A stretch of 64,000 nt of DNA from Micromonospora lutea (GTDB lineage Bacteria > Actinomycetota > Actinomycetes > Mycobacteriales > Micromonosporaceae): the NCBI RefSeq assembly GCF_016863535.1, contig NZ_BOPB01000014.1:62001-126000 (forward strand), in the 5' to 3' direction. A program made the translations under genes and the position numbers. Below, piece by piece: positions 17,217-25,648 of the stretch (position 1 is the stretch's first letter; every line of letters starts with the position of its first letter). The notes under the pieces were generated by a model. The model was given only the letters and a program-made list of their open reading frames with translations, ran no database searches and was not told the DNA's origin.

Positions 17217-19318
17217 CTTCCCTGTCCGCGCCCTCGCGTCCGGAGCCGGCTGTCCAGCCGGCTCCGGCCGAGCGCCCCTCGACTCCCCGCGTCGTCGGGG
17301 CATTCGTCGTCGCCACCGTGCTGCTGCTGGTCGTGGTGGCGGTGCACCTCACCCAGGGCACCTCGGCCGTGGGTGCGCTCGACCTGCTCCGCCTGCTCAC
17401 CGGCGGGGACGACGAGACCGCCCGGGTGTTCGTCGCCTCCCGGCTGCCCCGGTTGCTCGCCGGGCTGACCATCGGCGTCGCCCTCGGCTTCGCCGGCGCG
17501 GCACTGCAGTCGATCGCCCGTAACCCGCTCGCCTCCCCGGACACCCTCGCCGTCAACGCCGGTGCCCACCTGGCCATCGTCGCGGTCGCCGCGTTCGGCA
17601 TCGCGCTGCCCGCGTTGCCCGCCGGTGGCCTGGCCTTCTGCGGTGGCCTGGCCGCCGCCGGACTGGTGATGGCGATGTCCTCCGGTGGCCAGGCCGGCAC
17701 CACCCGGCTGATCCTCGCCGGCTCGGCCACCGCCCTGGCGCTCAGCTCGGTGACCATGCTGCTGCTCCTGCTCTTCGAGCAGGCCACCATCGGCCTGTTC
17801 GCCTGGGGCAACGGTTCCCTGGTGCAGAGCGACCTGCAGTCGCTCACCCAACTCGCGCCCGTGATCGTGATCGCCGTCGCGGCGCTCATGCTGCTCGGCC
17901 ATCGCCTCGACATTCTCGCCCTCGGCGACGACACGGCCACCGTGCTCGGCATCGACGTACGCCGTACCCGGCTGATCGTCACCGTGCTCGCCGTGCTGCT
18001 CTCCGCCGCGGCGGTCACCCTTACCGGCCCGGTCGGCTTCGTCGGGCTCTGCGCGCCGGTGATCGTCCGGCTGCTCGGCCCGCTGGTACCCGGAGTCCAC
18101 CGGCACCGGATTCTGCTGCCGCTGTCCGGCATGGCCGGCGTCGTCATCGTCCTCGGCTCCGATGTGCTGCTGCGGGCGATCATGGGTGGCCAGGCTGGAG
18201 TGGACATCCCCACCGGCGTGGTGACCACCCTGTTCGGTGCCGGGATCCTGATCTGGCTGGCCCGTCGACACCGCGACGCCGGCCCCACCCGCCGCCCGCC
18301 CGGCGGTCACGCGGCGGTGCGCTCCGCGAGGTTCCACCGCACCGTGGTGGCCGTCGCCGCCACGGTCACCGCCGGCGCGGTGCTGCTCGGCATGCTCGCC
18401 GGGGACACCTGGCTGCTGCTCGGCGACATCGTCAACTGGCTCAACGGCAGCACCGGACCGGCGTACACCTTCGTGCTGGACCAGCGGTGGCCGCGCGTCG
18501 CCGCGGCCTTGCTGGCCGGCGCGGCCCTGGCGGTCGCCGGCACCACCGTGCAGGCGGTCTGCCGTAATCCGTTGGCCGAGCCCGGCATTCTCGGCATCAC
18601 CGCCGGTGCCGGGCTGGGCGCGGTGGCGCTGCTCACCTTCGTGCCGCTGGCCAGCGTGTGGGCCGTCTCCGGTGTCGCCGGGCTCGGCGCCATGCTGGTC
18701 TTCGCCCTGGTGTACGGGGCGGCCTGGCGTGGCGGTCTGAGCTCCGACCGGCTGGTCCTGATCGGTTTCGGTGCCTGGCAGGGCGGCATGGCCATGATCA
18801 CCTTCATGATCGTCGCCTTCGATCCGTGGAACACCGGCAAGGCCCTCACCTGGCTCTCCGGCTCCACCTACGGGCGGACCGCGACCCAGGTGCTGCCGGT
18901 GGCGATAGCCCTGCTGGTGCTCACCCCGGCGGTGGTGGCCGCCCGGCGTGAGCTGGATCTGATGACGCTCGACGACGACACCCCCCGGGTGCTCGGCGTC
19001 CGTCTGGAACGGACCCGACTGATCGCGCTGGGCGCGGCGGCCCTGCTGACCTCCACGGCGGTCTCCGCCGTCGGCGTGATCGGTTTCGTCGGCCTGGTCG
19101 CACCGCACGCGGCCCGGGCCCTCGTCGGTGGCCGGCACACCCGGGTGCTCCCGGTGGCCGCCCTGCTCGGCGCGGGCCTGGTCAGTCTCGCCGACACCCT
19201 CGGCCGCACCGTGATCGCCCCGGCCCAGATCCCCGCCGGGCTGGTCACCGCGATGATCGGCACCCCTTACTTCGTCTGGTTGCTGTGGCGTTCACGCGCC
19301 GCCGCCCCGCCCCGGTAA
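17213..19318 (+). CDS. Fused double FecCD-type iron-siderophore ABC permease (FhuB-like)
   Basis: A 701-residue membrane protein formed by two complete FecCD permease halves in one chain, as in FhuB. Each half has about ten transmembrane helices. Paired motifs show the duplication: SIARNPLASPDTLAVNAGA and VCRNPLAEPGILGITAGA, then VGFVGLCAPVIVRLL and IGFVGLVAPHAARAL. The junction is near residue 355. The start GTG at 17213 lies within the stop region of the lipoprotein gene (GTGA overlap), which fixes the reading. One chain replaces the usual FecC and FecD heterodimer, so a single polypeptide would pair with the ATPase dimer. Confidence 0.92.
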   Translation: MTSLSAPSRPEPAVQPAPAERPSTPRVVGAFVVATVLLLVVVAVHLTQGTSAVGALDLLRLLTGGDDETARVFVASRLPRLLAGLTIGVALGFAGAALQSIARNPLASPDTLAVNAGAHLAIVAVAAFGIALPALPAGGLAFCGGLAAAGLVMAMSSGGQAGTTRLILAGSATALALSSVTMLLLLLFEQATIGLFAWGNGSLVQSDLQSLTQLAPVIVIAVAALMLLGHRLDILALGDDTATVLGIDVRRTRLIVTVLAVLLSAAAVTLTGPVGFVGLCAPVIVRLLGPLVPGVHRHRILLPLSGMAGVVIVLGSDVLLRAIMGGQAGVDIPTGVVTTLFGAGILIWLARRHRDAGPTRRPPGGHAAVRSARFHRTVVAVAATVTAGAVLLGMLAGDTWLLLGDIVNWLNGSTGPAYTFVLDQRWPRVAAALLAGAALAVAGTTVQAVCRNPLAEPGILGITAGAGLGAVALLTFVPLASVWAVSGVAGLGAMLVFALVYGAAWRGGLSSDRLVLIGFGAWQGGMAMITFMIVAFDPWNTGKALTWLSGSTYGRTATQVLPVAIALLVLTPAVVAARRELDLMTLDDDTPRVLGVRLERTRLIALGAAALLTSTAVSAVGVIGFVGLVAPHAARALVGGRHTRVLPVAALLGAGLVSLADTLGRTVIAPAQIPAGLVTAMIGTPYFVWLLWRSRAAAPPR

Positions 19319-19345
19319 ACGCACGACCCGACACGGAGAGGCACC

Positions 19346-20263
19346 ATGACTCAAACCCTGCCCGTCGCACCCTGGCGGCTGTTCGCCGTCGAGGTCCGCG
19401 CGGTACGTCGGCTCAGCCCGTCCTTCGTCCGGGTCACCTTCACCGGCCCGGACCTGGACCGCTTCGCCGACAACGGGTACGACCAGCGGATCAAGCTGGC
19501 GTTGCCGCTGCCGGGTCAGGTCGGTGTGCACCTGCCACAGGGGCCGGACTGGTACGCGCGGTGGCGGACACTGCCGGATCACGAACGCAACCCGATCCGG
19601 ACGTACACGGTGCGCGCCGTCCGGCCGTACCTGAGTGAGGTCGACGTCGACCTGGTGCTGCACGGCGACGGCGGGCCAGCGACCCGGTGGGCCCGGCGGG
19701 TCCGCCCCGGCGACGAGATCGCCATCGTGGGTCCGGACTCGGCGTACGGAGGTGACCATGGCGGGGTCGAGTTCCGGCCCCCGTCGACCGGGTGCCTGCT
19801 GCTGGCCGGTGACGAGACGGCGGTGCCGGCGATCAGTGGCATCTGCGAGCGGCTACCACTGGACGCGCGCGGCCGGGTGCTGCTGGAGGTGCCGCAGGCC
19901 GATGACGCCCTGTCGCTGATCACCCCACCCGGTGTCGAGGTGACCTGGCTGCCGCGGGGCGCCGGTGGGTACGGCAGCCGGCTCGTCGCCGCCGTCGCCG
20001 CGGCGGCGGACGACCTGCTCGCCAGCGCGTCGGTCGATGGCAGCGCGCCGGTTCCGCAGTTGGTCGACGAGGTGGACGTGGACCACGAGATCCTCTGGGA
20101 GGTGCCCGACGCGCCTCCGGCAGCACCGCTCTACGCCTGGCTGGCGGGAGAGGCCGGTGTCATCCGTACCCTTCGCCGGCACCTGGTCACCGAACGCGGC
20201 CTGGACCGGTGCGCGGTGGCGTTCATGGGCTACTGGCGTCAAGGCCGCGCCGACCCCTCCTGA
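19346..20263 (+). CDS. Siderophore-interacting protein (FAD-binding ferric-siderophore reductase)
   Basis: A 305-residue flavoprotein of the SIP family that releases iron from imported siderophores by reduction with NAD(P)H. The FAD-binding barrel carries NPIRTYTVRAVRP (R-x-Y-T motif). The C-terminal half has CLLLAGDETAVPAISGICE, typical of SIP and ViuB proteins, and ends with AVAFMGYWRQG, another hallmark. GGAGAGG precedes the ATG. The 27-base gap after the permease makes it the last gene of the iron-regulated operon. Reduction would happen in the cytoplasm. Confidence 0.93.
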   Translation: MTQTLPVAPWRLFAVEVRAVRRLSPSFVRVTFTGPDLDRFADNGYDQRIKLALPLPGQVGVHLPQGPDWYARWRTLPDHERNPIRTYTVRAVRPYLSEVDVDLVLHGDGGPATRWARRVRPGDEIAIVGPDSAYGGDHGGVEFRPPSTGCLLLAGDETAVPAISGICERLPLDARGRVLLEVPQADDALSLITPPGVEVTWLPRGAGGYGSRLVAAVAAAADDLLASASVDGSAPVPQLVDEVDVDHEILWEVPDAPPAAPLYAWLAGEAGVIRTLRRHLVTERGLDRCAVAFMGYWRQGRADPS

Positions 20264-20309
20264 AGCCGTTGTCGGCGACGTAGGTGTGAGATCGCGGGGG
20301 AGGGGGCGC

Positions 20310-20825
20310 TCAGGGCAGCGGGTGGGAGATGTTGCGGGCGTGGTCGGTCAGGGCGGCGGCGACGACCGTCGCCTCCAACGGCAGCATCTCCAGACAGCGG
20401 CGTACCGCAGCGGACATCAGCGCGTTCGGTACCCGCATGGACAGCGTGCAGTGCGGCACCCACCGACCCGGTCGGTAGTGCTCCATGAGCGTCACACCGC
20501 CCGCGACGAGCAGGTCGTACACCCGCCGATGGTGGGCCAGCAATTCCGGTGTGGGTACCGGACCCAACCAGAGCACCCGGCCGACGAACTGACCGGCGTG
20601 CTGGAACGACAACCGCAGCGGCGCCGCCACCGTGGTGCCGGCCAGCGCCGCCGTGACCTGCTCCGGTTCGAAGCGCGGCGCGACCGCGAGCGAGACGTGT
20701 GGTCGGTGCCGCTGCTCCAGCAGGGAGCGCATACTCTGCACCCCCTCGGCCTCCAGGGCCTCCCACAGCACCCGGATCCGCCGGGTGGCGACGGTGTCCA
20801 GATACAGCTCCAACGCGGCGACCAC
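20310..20825 (-). CDS. 2H phosphoesterase / 2'-5' RNA ligase-like protein
   Basis: A 171-residue protein with the two HxT/S motifs of the 2H phosphoesterase superfamily: RPHVSLAV (His43) and WVPHCTLSM (His125). These motifs form the active site of enzymes that make or hydrolyse 2',3'- or 2',5'-phosphodiester bonds in RNA or small nucleotides. The length fits the bacterial LigT-like group. The GTG start has no Shine-Dalgarno sequence. Just upstream on the minus strand TAGAAT ends six bases before the GTG, so the transcript may be leaderless. It is convergent with the iron operon. Confidence 0.82.
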   Translation of the reverse strand: MVAALELYLDTVATRRIRVLWEALEAEGVQSMRSLLEQRHRPHVSLAVAPRFEPEQVTAALAGTTVAAPLRLSFQHAGQFVGRVLWLGPVPTPELLAHHRRVYDLLVAGGVTLMEHYRPGRWVPHCTLSMRVPNALMSAAVRRCLEMLPLEATVVAAALTDHARNISHPLP

Positions 20826-20889
20826 TTGATCATTCTAGGGTGGTGTCCACCGGTTGCCGATCAGCCCGTTCGGCGGTCCACTGAATGAC

Positions 20890-21783
20890 ATGGGTGTCAT
20901 CAAGGTGGGCACGTCCTCGTGGGCGGACCGGACGCTGGTGCGCTCCGGCTGGTACCCGCGCGAGGTGAACAACCCGGCCGGCCGACTGGGCTACTACTCC
21001 GATCGGTTCGATCTGGTCGAGGTGGACACGTCGTACTACGCGGTGCCCGCACCGGAGACCGCGCAGGGCTGGGTCGACGCCACCCCCGACGGGTTCACCT
21101 TCAACGTCAAGGCGTTCAGCCTCTTCACCGGGCACCCGACCCCGGTGGCCACCCTGCCCGCCGATCTCCGTCCGACCGGTGGCCCAGCCCGGATCCGGCG
21201 GCGTGACCTGCCGACGGACGCGTACGACGAGCTGTGGAACCGGTTCCGGGCGGCGCTGGCACCGATCGCGGCGGCCGACCGTCTCGGTGCGGTGCTGTTG
21301 CAGTTCCCGCCGTGGCTGGCCCGCGGTGAGGCGGCCCGTCGACGGATCGCGGAGCTGGCGTCGCGGTGCCGGCCGTGGCGGGTCGCCGTCGAGCTGCGGC
21401 ACGCCTCCTGGTTCGAGGAGACGGCGGCGCTGGAGACCGTGGCCTTCCTGCGTGACCAGGGGTTGACCTTCTGCTGCGTGGACATGCCGCAGGGGCATCC
21501 GGACTCGGTGCCGCCGATCCCGGTCGCCACCGCCGACCTGGCGATGATCCGCTTCCATGGTCACAGCACCGCCTGGGCCAGCGGTGACAAGGAGGACCGG
21601 TTCCGATACGCCTATGGCGACGAGGAACTACGCCGCTGGTCCGAACTGCTGGTCGAGCTCGGCGGGCAGGTCGACGAGTTGCACGTGCTGTTCAACAACT
21701 GCTGCGCCGGCCAGGCCCAACGTGACGCGGAACGGCTGGCCGGCCTGTTCGAGGATGCGGCGCGGCGGACCGTACGGTCCTGA
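20890..21783 (+). CDS. DUF72 (YecE-like) protein
   Basis: A 297-residue member of the DUF72 family, which adopts a TIM-barrel fold with unknown activity. The start MGVIKVGTSSWADRTLV is the conserved N-terminus of the family, which is why ATG 20890 is chosen over an upstream frame extension. Further signs are GYYSDRFDLVEVDTSYYA, LQFPPWLA, VAVELRHASWFEE and RFHGHSTAWA, all in the family order. The C-terminal helix NNCCAGQAQRDA carries the typical NNC segment. The gene diverges from the 2H phosphoesterase across about 64 bases. The function is not known. Confidence 0.88.
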   Translation: MGVIKVGTSSWADRTLVRSGWYPREVNNPAGRLGYYSDRFDLVEVDTSYYAVPAPETAQGWVDATPDGFTFNVKAFSLFTGHPTPVATLPADLRPTGGPARIRRRDLPTDAYDELWNRFRAALAPIAAADRLGAVLLQFPPWLARGEAARRRIAELASRCRPWRVAVELRHASWFEETAALETVAFLRDQGLTFCCVDMPQGHPDSVPPIPVATADLAMIRFHGHSTAWASGDKEDRFRYAYGDEELRRWSELLVELGGQVDELHVLFNNCCAGQAQRDAERLAGLFEDAARRTVRS

Positions 21784-21799
21784 CCGGACGCCGCGCTGC

Positions 21800-22183
21800 T
21801 CAGCCGCGTCCGGTCCCCTCCGGGTGCATGCCGGTGGCCCCCTCCAGTGCGTTGTCCGGCAGGTCCCCACCAGCCTCGTCGTCGGGGAAGCTGCGCCGCG
21901 ACGGTGCCGGGTCCGGCGGCGCACCGGGTCCGGCCACCGGCGTACGCGTCGGCTCCACCGAACCGAACCCGTGCCGCCCGGCGGGCCGGTCCGGGTCACC
22001 GGCGAGGGTGCCGGCCGCGCGTCGTTCGCCGCGCCGTCCCTCCGGCACAGCGGTTTCCTCGCTGCCCTCGCCCATCGGGGAGTCCTCGCCGGCACCCCAC
22101 GGGGGGTCCGCGTCGAAGCCGTCCGTGGTCCCCCAGGGCGCGGCATCTTCGGGTGCCTGGTCAGGTCTGTTCCGGTCCCTCAT
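21800..22183 (-). CDS. Hypothetical low-complexity acidic protein
   Basis: A predicted protein of 127 residues starting MRDRNRPDQAPED, with GAGG-like sequence (GAGG, five bases upstream) as ribosome site. It is almost wholly Pro, Gly, Asp, Glu and Arg, without hydrophobic segments or cysteines, so it should be disordered and soluble. Short near-repeats such as DDGFDADPPWG occur. I do not recognise a family. It ends 16 bases from the convergent DUF72 gene. Strong G/C third positions in this frame support coding, but a low-complexity frame can mimic that. Confidence 0.5.
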   Translation of the reverse strand: MRDRNRPDQAPEDAAPWGTTDGFDADPPWGAGEDSPMGEGSEETAVPEGRRGERRAAGTLAGDPDRPAGRHGFGSVEPTRTPVAGPGAPPDPAPSRRSFPDDEAGGDLPDNALEGATGMHPEGTGRG

Positions 22184-22274
22184 GGCCACCTCGCTGATCG
22201 GTGCGCGGGCGTCGGTCCACGCGAGACCGACGCCCGGCACATGGGTGCGCCGGCGGTGGTGCAGCTCTCCGCCG

Positions 22275-22913
22275 TCAGCGGTCGGACATCGCCATCTGCC
22301 GGAACGCCTTGGCCGCCGCCATTCCGCCGGCGCCCTTGCCCATCGTCTTCGACATGGAGCCCAGACCACCGACGCGGCCGAGCATGCCGCGCAGCACCTG
22401 CCCGGGTTTCTGCTGCTCACCCATGTAGGCGGTGACCACGATCAGGGCGCCGGTCAGTGCCGGAATCGCCCATTGCAGCATCTTCAGCTGACGCTGGCAG
22501 GACGCCACGTGCGCCGGTGTCTGCTGGTTGGGTTCGGTGACCCCCTCGACCGACGGCTTGCCGGCCTTGGCCAGCCGCATCCCGAGCAGGCGGCTGTACC
22601 CGGTCACCGCCAGCGCGCCGACGGTCAACGCGGTCTTGATCGTGCTGGCCCGACCGACCCCGGCCTGTGCGGCCATGCGGGGGCTCTCCGTCACCAGTTC
22701 GCCGACCGCGCCAGCGAGGTGGGTGCCGATGGCCGCCGCATTGACCGGCGTCCACCGGTTCCAACCGGTCGACGCCACCGGAAGTCGTTCGGTCGAGTCG
22801 CCGATCCGGGCCGCGGCACCGTTGACGCCGAAGGCACCCATCAGGGAGCCACCGAACCAGGCCGCCAGGCCAAGGTCGTGCATCGAGCGTAGGGCGGTGT
22901 GGCTGTCAGACAT
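22275..22913 (-). CDS. Hypothetical membrane protein
   Basis: A 212-residue protein of no recognised function. It starts MSDSHTALRSMHDLGLAAWFGG, a conserved-looking N-terminus with the first hydrophobic segment at about 15-35. Further hydrophobic stretches lie near residues 60-75, 90-110 and 150-170. The C-terminus (about 175-212) is Gly- and Met-rich with GRVGGLGSMSKTMGKGAGG, and probably faces the cytoplasm. GGAAGGGG is six bases before the ATG, a strong ribosome site. It stands 91 bases upstream of the low-complexity gene on the same strand. Confidence 0.65.
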   Translation of the reverse strand: MSDSHTALRSMHDLGLAAWFGGSLMGAFGVNGAAARIGDSTERLPVASTGWNRWTPVNAAAIGTHLAGAVGELVTESPRMAAQAGVGRASTIKTALTVGALAVTGYSRLLGMRLAKAGKPSVEGVTEPNQQTPAHVASCQRQLKMLQWAIPALTGALIVVTAYMGEQQKPGQVLRGMLGRVGGLGSMSKTMGKGAGGMAAAKAFRQMAMSDR

Positions 22914-23010
22914 CTGGTCCCCTTCCACCGTGTTGGGCGCAGCGGCTTACCCACCCGCGGTCGCTCTAATCGCCGCGGCCCGGGCAGCGGACCCGCCCCC
23001 GGTCCGGCGC

Positions 23011-23907
23011 TCAGCGCCGGGCGAGCCGGGTCTCGGACCCGACCCGGGTCAGTTTCTCCGGGTTGCGGACGTAGTAGATGTCGGCGATGCCCGCCGTGCC
23101 GACCTGTACCGCCATCACGCCGTCGAGTTCACCGTCCAGGTGGACGACCAGGGCCGGGCTGCCGTTGAGCACCGTGGCGGCGGCGGTCAGCCGGCCCGGC
23201 ACCTTGCGGAGACCACCGAGGATCATGCGGGCCACCTTGTCGGCGCCGACGACCGGACGCGGCACGGCCTGCCGCATGCCGCCGCCGTCGGCGACCAGGA
23301 CGACCTCCGGGGCGAGCACGTCAAGGAGGGCCTGAAGGTCGCCGGTCTCGACCGCGCGCCGGAACGACTCCAGCGCCGCCCGAATCTCGCCCGGTGCGAC
23401 CACCTCACGGGGACGACGGGCGCTGACGTGCTGACGGGCCCGGTGCGCGATCTGGCGCACCGCCGCCGGGCTGCGGCCGACCGCGGCTGCGATCTCGTCG
23501 TAGCTGACGTCGAACGCGTCGCGCAGGACGAACACGGCACGTTCGGTCGGCGACAACGTCTCAAGGACGAACATCAGCGCCATCGAGACGCTTTCGGCGA
23601 GTTCGACGTCCTCGGCGACGTCCGGCGCGGTGAGCAGCGGCTCGGGCAACCACGATCCCACGTACGCCTCCTTGCGGCGACGCAACGTGCGCAGCCGGTT
23701 GAGTGCCTGCCGGGTGGTGATCCGGACCAGGTAGGAACGCTCGTCGCGCACCCGTCCCAGGTCGACGTCGACCCAGCGCAGCCAGGTCTCCTGAAGGACA
23801 TCCTCGGCGTCGGCAGCCGAGCCGAGCATCTCGTACGCGACGGTGAACAGCAGGTTGCGATGGGCGACGAAGGTTGCGGTCGCCGCGTCGGTGGCACGAT
23901 CACTCAC
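23011..23907 (-). CDS. sigJ: ECF41-type RNA polymerase sigma factor with SnoaL-like C-terminal domain (SigJ-like)
   Basis: A 298-residue extracytoplasmic-function sigma factor. Region 2 contains NLLFTVAYEMLGSAADAEDV, region 4 contains LSPTERAVFVLRDAFDVSYDE and SPAAVRQIAHRARQH. Between and after these lie the ECF41 signatures WLPEPL, DGGG and the near-terminal NPEKL, the last inside a ~110-residue SnoaL-like domain that replaces a separate anti-sigma factor. The canonical DGGGK reads DGGGM here. The GTG at 23907 begins SDRATDAATATFVAHR, as in relatives. Genes for carboxymuconolactone decarboxylases, oxidoreductases or epimerases usually sit beside ECF41 factors; here the oxidoreductase lies upstream on the same strand. 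Confidence 0.9.
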   Translation of the reverse strand: MSDRATDAATATFVAHRNLLFTVAYEMLGSAADAEDVLQETWLRWVDVDLGRVRDERSYLVRITTRQALNRLRTLRRRKEAYVGSWLPEPLLTAPDVAEDVELAESVSMALMFVLETLSPTERAVFVLRDAFDVSYDEIAAAVGRSPAAVRQIAHRARQHVSARRPREVVAPGEIRAALESFRRAVETGDLQALLDVLAPEVVLVADGGGMRQAVPRPVVGADKVARMILGGLRKVPGRLTAAATVLNGSPALVVHLDGELDGVMAVQVGTAGIADIYYVRNPEKLTRVGSETRLARR

Positions 23908-23943
23908 TGTCTCGGCCTCTCCTCCGTGCGGGCGCCGGTCCGG

Positions 23944-23977
23944 TCCACGGCACGGTCGGACCCGACCGTGCCGTGGA
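23944..23977 (-). terminator. Strong perfect hairpin between oxidoreductase and sigma genes
   Basis: CCACGGCACGGTCGG pairs perfectly with CCGACCGTGCCGTGG across two bases, extended by one further T-A pair, giving a 16-base-pair stem. It lies 11 bases past the oxidoreductase stop and before the sigma gene, so the two genes are probably transcribed separately or with attenuation. Confidence 0.8.
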
Positions 23978-23987
23978 GGGCGGCTGG

Positions 23988-25187
23988 TCAGACAGTTCGC
24001 TCCGCTGTGGTCGGTGACTCGCTGCCCCCGGCCCGCAGCAGTTGCCGGCGCGTGTCGTCGGTGAACGGCCAGCTGAACGAGCCGGGTCGGCGTGCCTCGC
24101 GCGCCAACTCCTTCACCATTGATCTGATGGCGTACTCCTTGATGGTGCCGGCGAGCCGGCCGCCGAGGTAGAACCGGTTCGCGGTGTCGTCCCGGCCGGC
24201 GAGCTGCGCGGTGGCGGTCCGACGGCCCAGCCCGATGCACTGGCCGAAGAACCCGATGTCGATCGGCTCGGGTTGGGCACCGGCGATCCGGCGGAGCACC
24301 GTATCGGCGGCGTGGGCGCCGAGCGGACGGGCGGACTGGCAGCTCATCCGCAACGGCCGGCCCGACGGTGCCACCGCGTCACCGGCCGCAACGATGTGCG
24401 TGTCGTCCACGCTGGTCAGCGTCTCGTCGGTGAGCAGGCGACCCAGTGCGTCGATGCTTAGCCCGCTGCGCGCGGCCAGGTCCGGAACACCGAGCCCGGC
24501 CGCCCAGATGGTCACCGTGCTGGCGATGTCGCGGCCGTCGGCGAGTCGCACGGCGTCGGGGGTCACCGCGGTCACCCGGGTGCCGGGGCCGTCGAGCACC
24601 GTCACCCCGAGTTCGGTCAGCCGCTTGGCGACCGACCGTCGGCCCCGGGGATGCAGGTACGGCCCGAGCGCGCCACCACAGACGAGGGTCACCGTACGGC
24701 CCGCCTCCGCCAGCTCAGCGGCGGTCTCGATACCTGTCGCACCGGCGCCGACCACCGTCACCGGGGCCGTCGAGGACGCGGCGGCGATGACCTTACCCAG
24801 TCGCTCCGCCTCCTCCAGGGTGGCGACCGGGTGGGCGTGTTCCGCCGCGCCGGGCACCTGCGGGGCACCGCTGTCACTGCCCACCGCATAGATCAGATAG
24901 TCGTAGTGGATGGTCCGGCCGGACGCCGTCGTGATGTGTCGCCCCGAGGCGTCGATCCCGGTCGCGGCATCGACCACGAGCCGGACGCGGTCGGCCAGGA
25001 CGCTCCGGTAGTCGACGACCGCATCGCTGGAACCGCCGACGACCTGGTGCAGGCGCAGCCGCTGGACGAAGCGTCGGCGTGGGTTGACCAGAGTCACCCG
25101 CACGTCGGCGCGCCGGGTCAGGCGGTTGGCGGCCATGACACCGGCGTACCCACCGCCGATGACGACCACGTTCGTGTGCTCAGTCAT
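23988..25187 (-). CDS. FAD-dependent NAD(P)H oxidoreductase (NDH-2-like), probable ECF41 target
   Basis: A 399-residue flavoprotein of the pyridine-nucleotide-disulfide class. The N-terminus VVVIGGGYAGVMAANRL is the FAD dinucleotide fold. VTVVGAGATGIETAAELAE is the second, NAD(P)H-binding fold. IVAAGDAVAPSG is the late FAD motif, and the C-terminal GRLAGTIKEYAIRSM resembles NADH dehydrogenase type II proteins. There is no redox-active CxxxxC pair, so it would pass electrons directly from flavin to a quinone or other acceptor. It carries an ECF41-like promoter upstream and its partner sigma gene downstream. Confidence 0.87.
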   Translation of the reverse strand: MTEHTNVVVIGGGYAGVMAANRLTRRADVRVTLVNPRRRFVQRLRLHQVVGGSSDAVVDYRSVLADRVRLVVDAATGIDASGRHITTASGRTIHYDYLIYAVGSDSGAPQVPGAAEHAHPVATLEEAERLGKVIAAASSTAPVTVVGAGATGIETAAELAEAGRTVTLVCGGALGPYLHPRGRRSVAKRLTELGVTVLDGPGTRVTAVTPDAVRLADGRDIASTVTIWAAGLGVPDLAARSGLSIDALGRLLTDETLTSVDDTHIVAAGDAVAPSGRPLRMSCQSARPLGAHAADTVLRRIAGAQPEPIDIGFFGQCIGLGRRTATAQLAGRDDTANRFYLGGRLAGTIKEYAIRSMVKELAREARRPGSFSWPFTDDTRRQLLRAGGSESPTTAERTV

Positions 25188-25219
25188 GGTGTCTCCTTCG
25201 CGTGAGGATTCGGCATCAG

Positions 25220-25246
25220 GACACCGGTGAGTCGATTTTTGTGATG
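25220..25246 (-). promoter_or_regulatory. Candidate ECF41-type promoter of the oxidoreductase gene
   Basis: On the minus strand CATCACA (25240-25246) and TGTC (25220-25223) are separated by 16 bases. The ECF41 consensus is TGTCACA-N16-CGTC, so five of seven and three of four positions agree with exact spacing. The predicted transcript would start about 25 bases before the ATG, where GAAGGAG is the ribosome site. Confidence 0.55.
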
Positions 25247-25384
25247 CGACGTGAGGCAGGTCACGTCACCAGGGGTGGATTGCCGGCTGCGGGGCGTGAC
25301 AAGCCGCGCGGTTCGGGCCCGGTCGCATCGACCGACCCTCCCAGGCTCGCCGCATGTCACACCCGACTGATCGCGGTCACGGCG

Positions 25385-25642
25385 ATGGTCAGCGCGGCGC
25401 TGCGGCGACCCGTCGAACCGGCGGCGGACCCGTCACCCCGGCGGCTCGCGCTGCGGATCGCGGGCCACGCGTCGGTCACCGTGGCGAGCGCGGCGTTGGT
25501 GCTGGCGCTGGCCGGGCTCTCCGGCGGTCGGATCGCCACCCTGGCGGCGGTACTGGTGGTGGTGCTGCACCTGCTACCGATGGCGGTGGCCCGGCTGGTG
25601 TTCCGGCGTCGCCGACGCCGTTCGGCCGAACCATCCGCCTGA
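25385..25642 (+). CDS. Small hypothetical membrane protein
   Basis: A possible 85-residue protein with one or two hydrophobic segments (SVTVASAALVLALAGLS and TLAAVLVVVLHLLPMAV) between an Arg/Pro-rich N-terminus and a strongly basic tail RRRRRRSAEPSA. The positive C-terminus predicts that end in the cytoplasm. The frame is open from 25202 (GTG), but the first 60 codons look non-coding and would overlap the oxidoreductase promoter, so ATG 25385 is preferred although its ribosome site is weak. No family is recognised. It is convergent with the hydrolase gene, seven bases away. Confidence 0.45.
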   Translation: MVSAALRRPVEPAADPSPRRLALRIAGHASVTVASAALVLALAGLSGGRIATLAAVLVVVLHLLPMAVARLVFRRRRRRSAEPSA

Positions 25643-25648
25643 GCGGAG

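Noticed and set aside
15825-19138. Large minus-strand frames over the iron-uptake operon
   Set aside because: They are antisense to genes with intact ABC and permease motifs.
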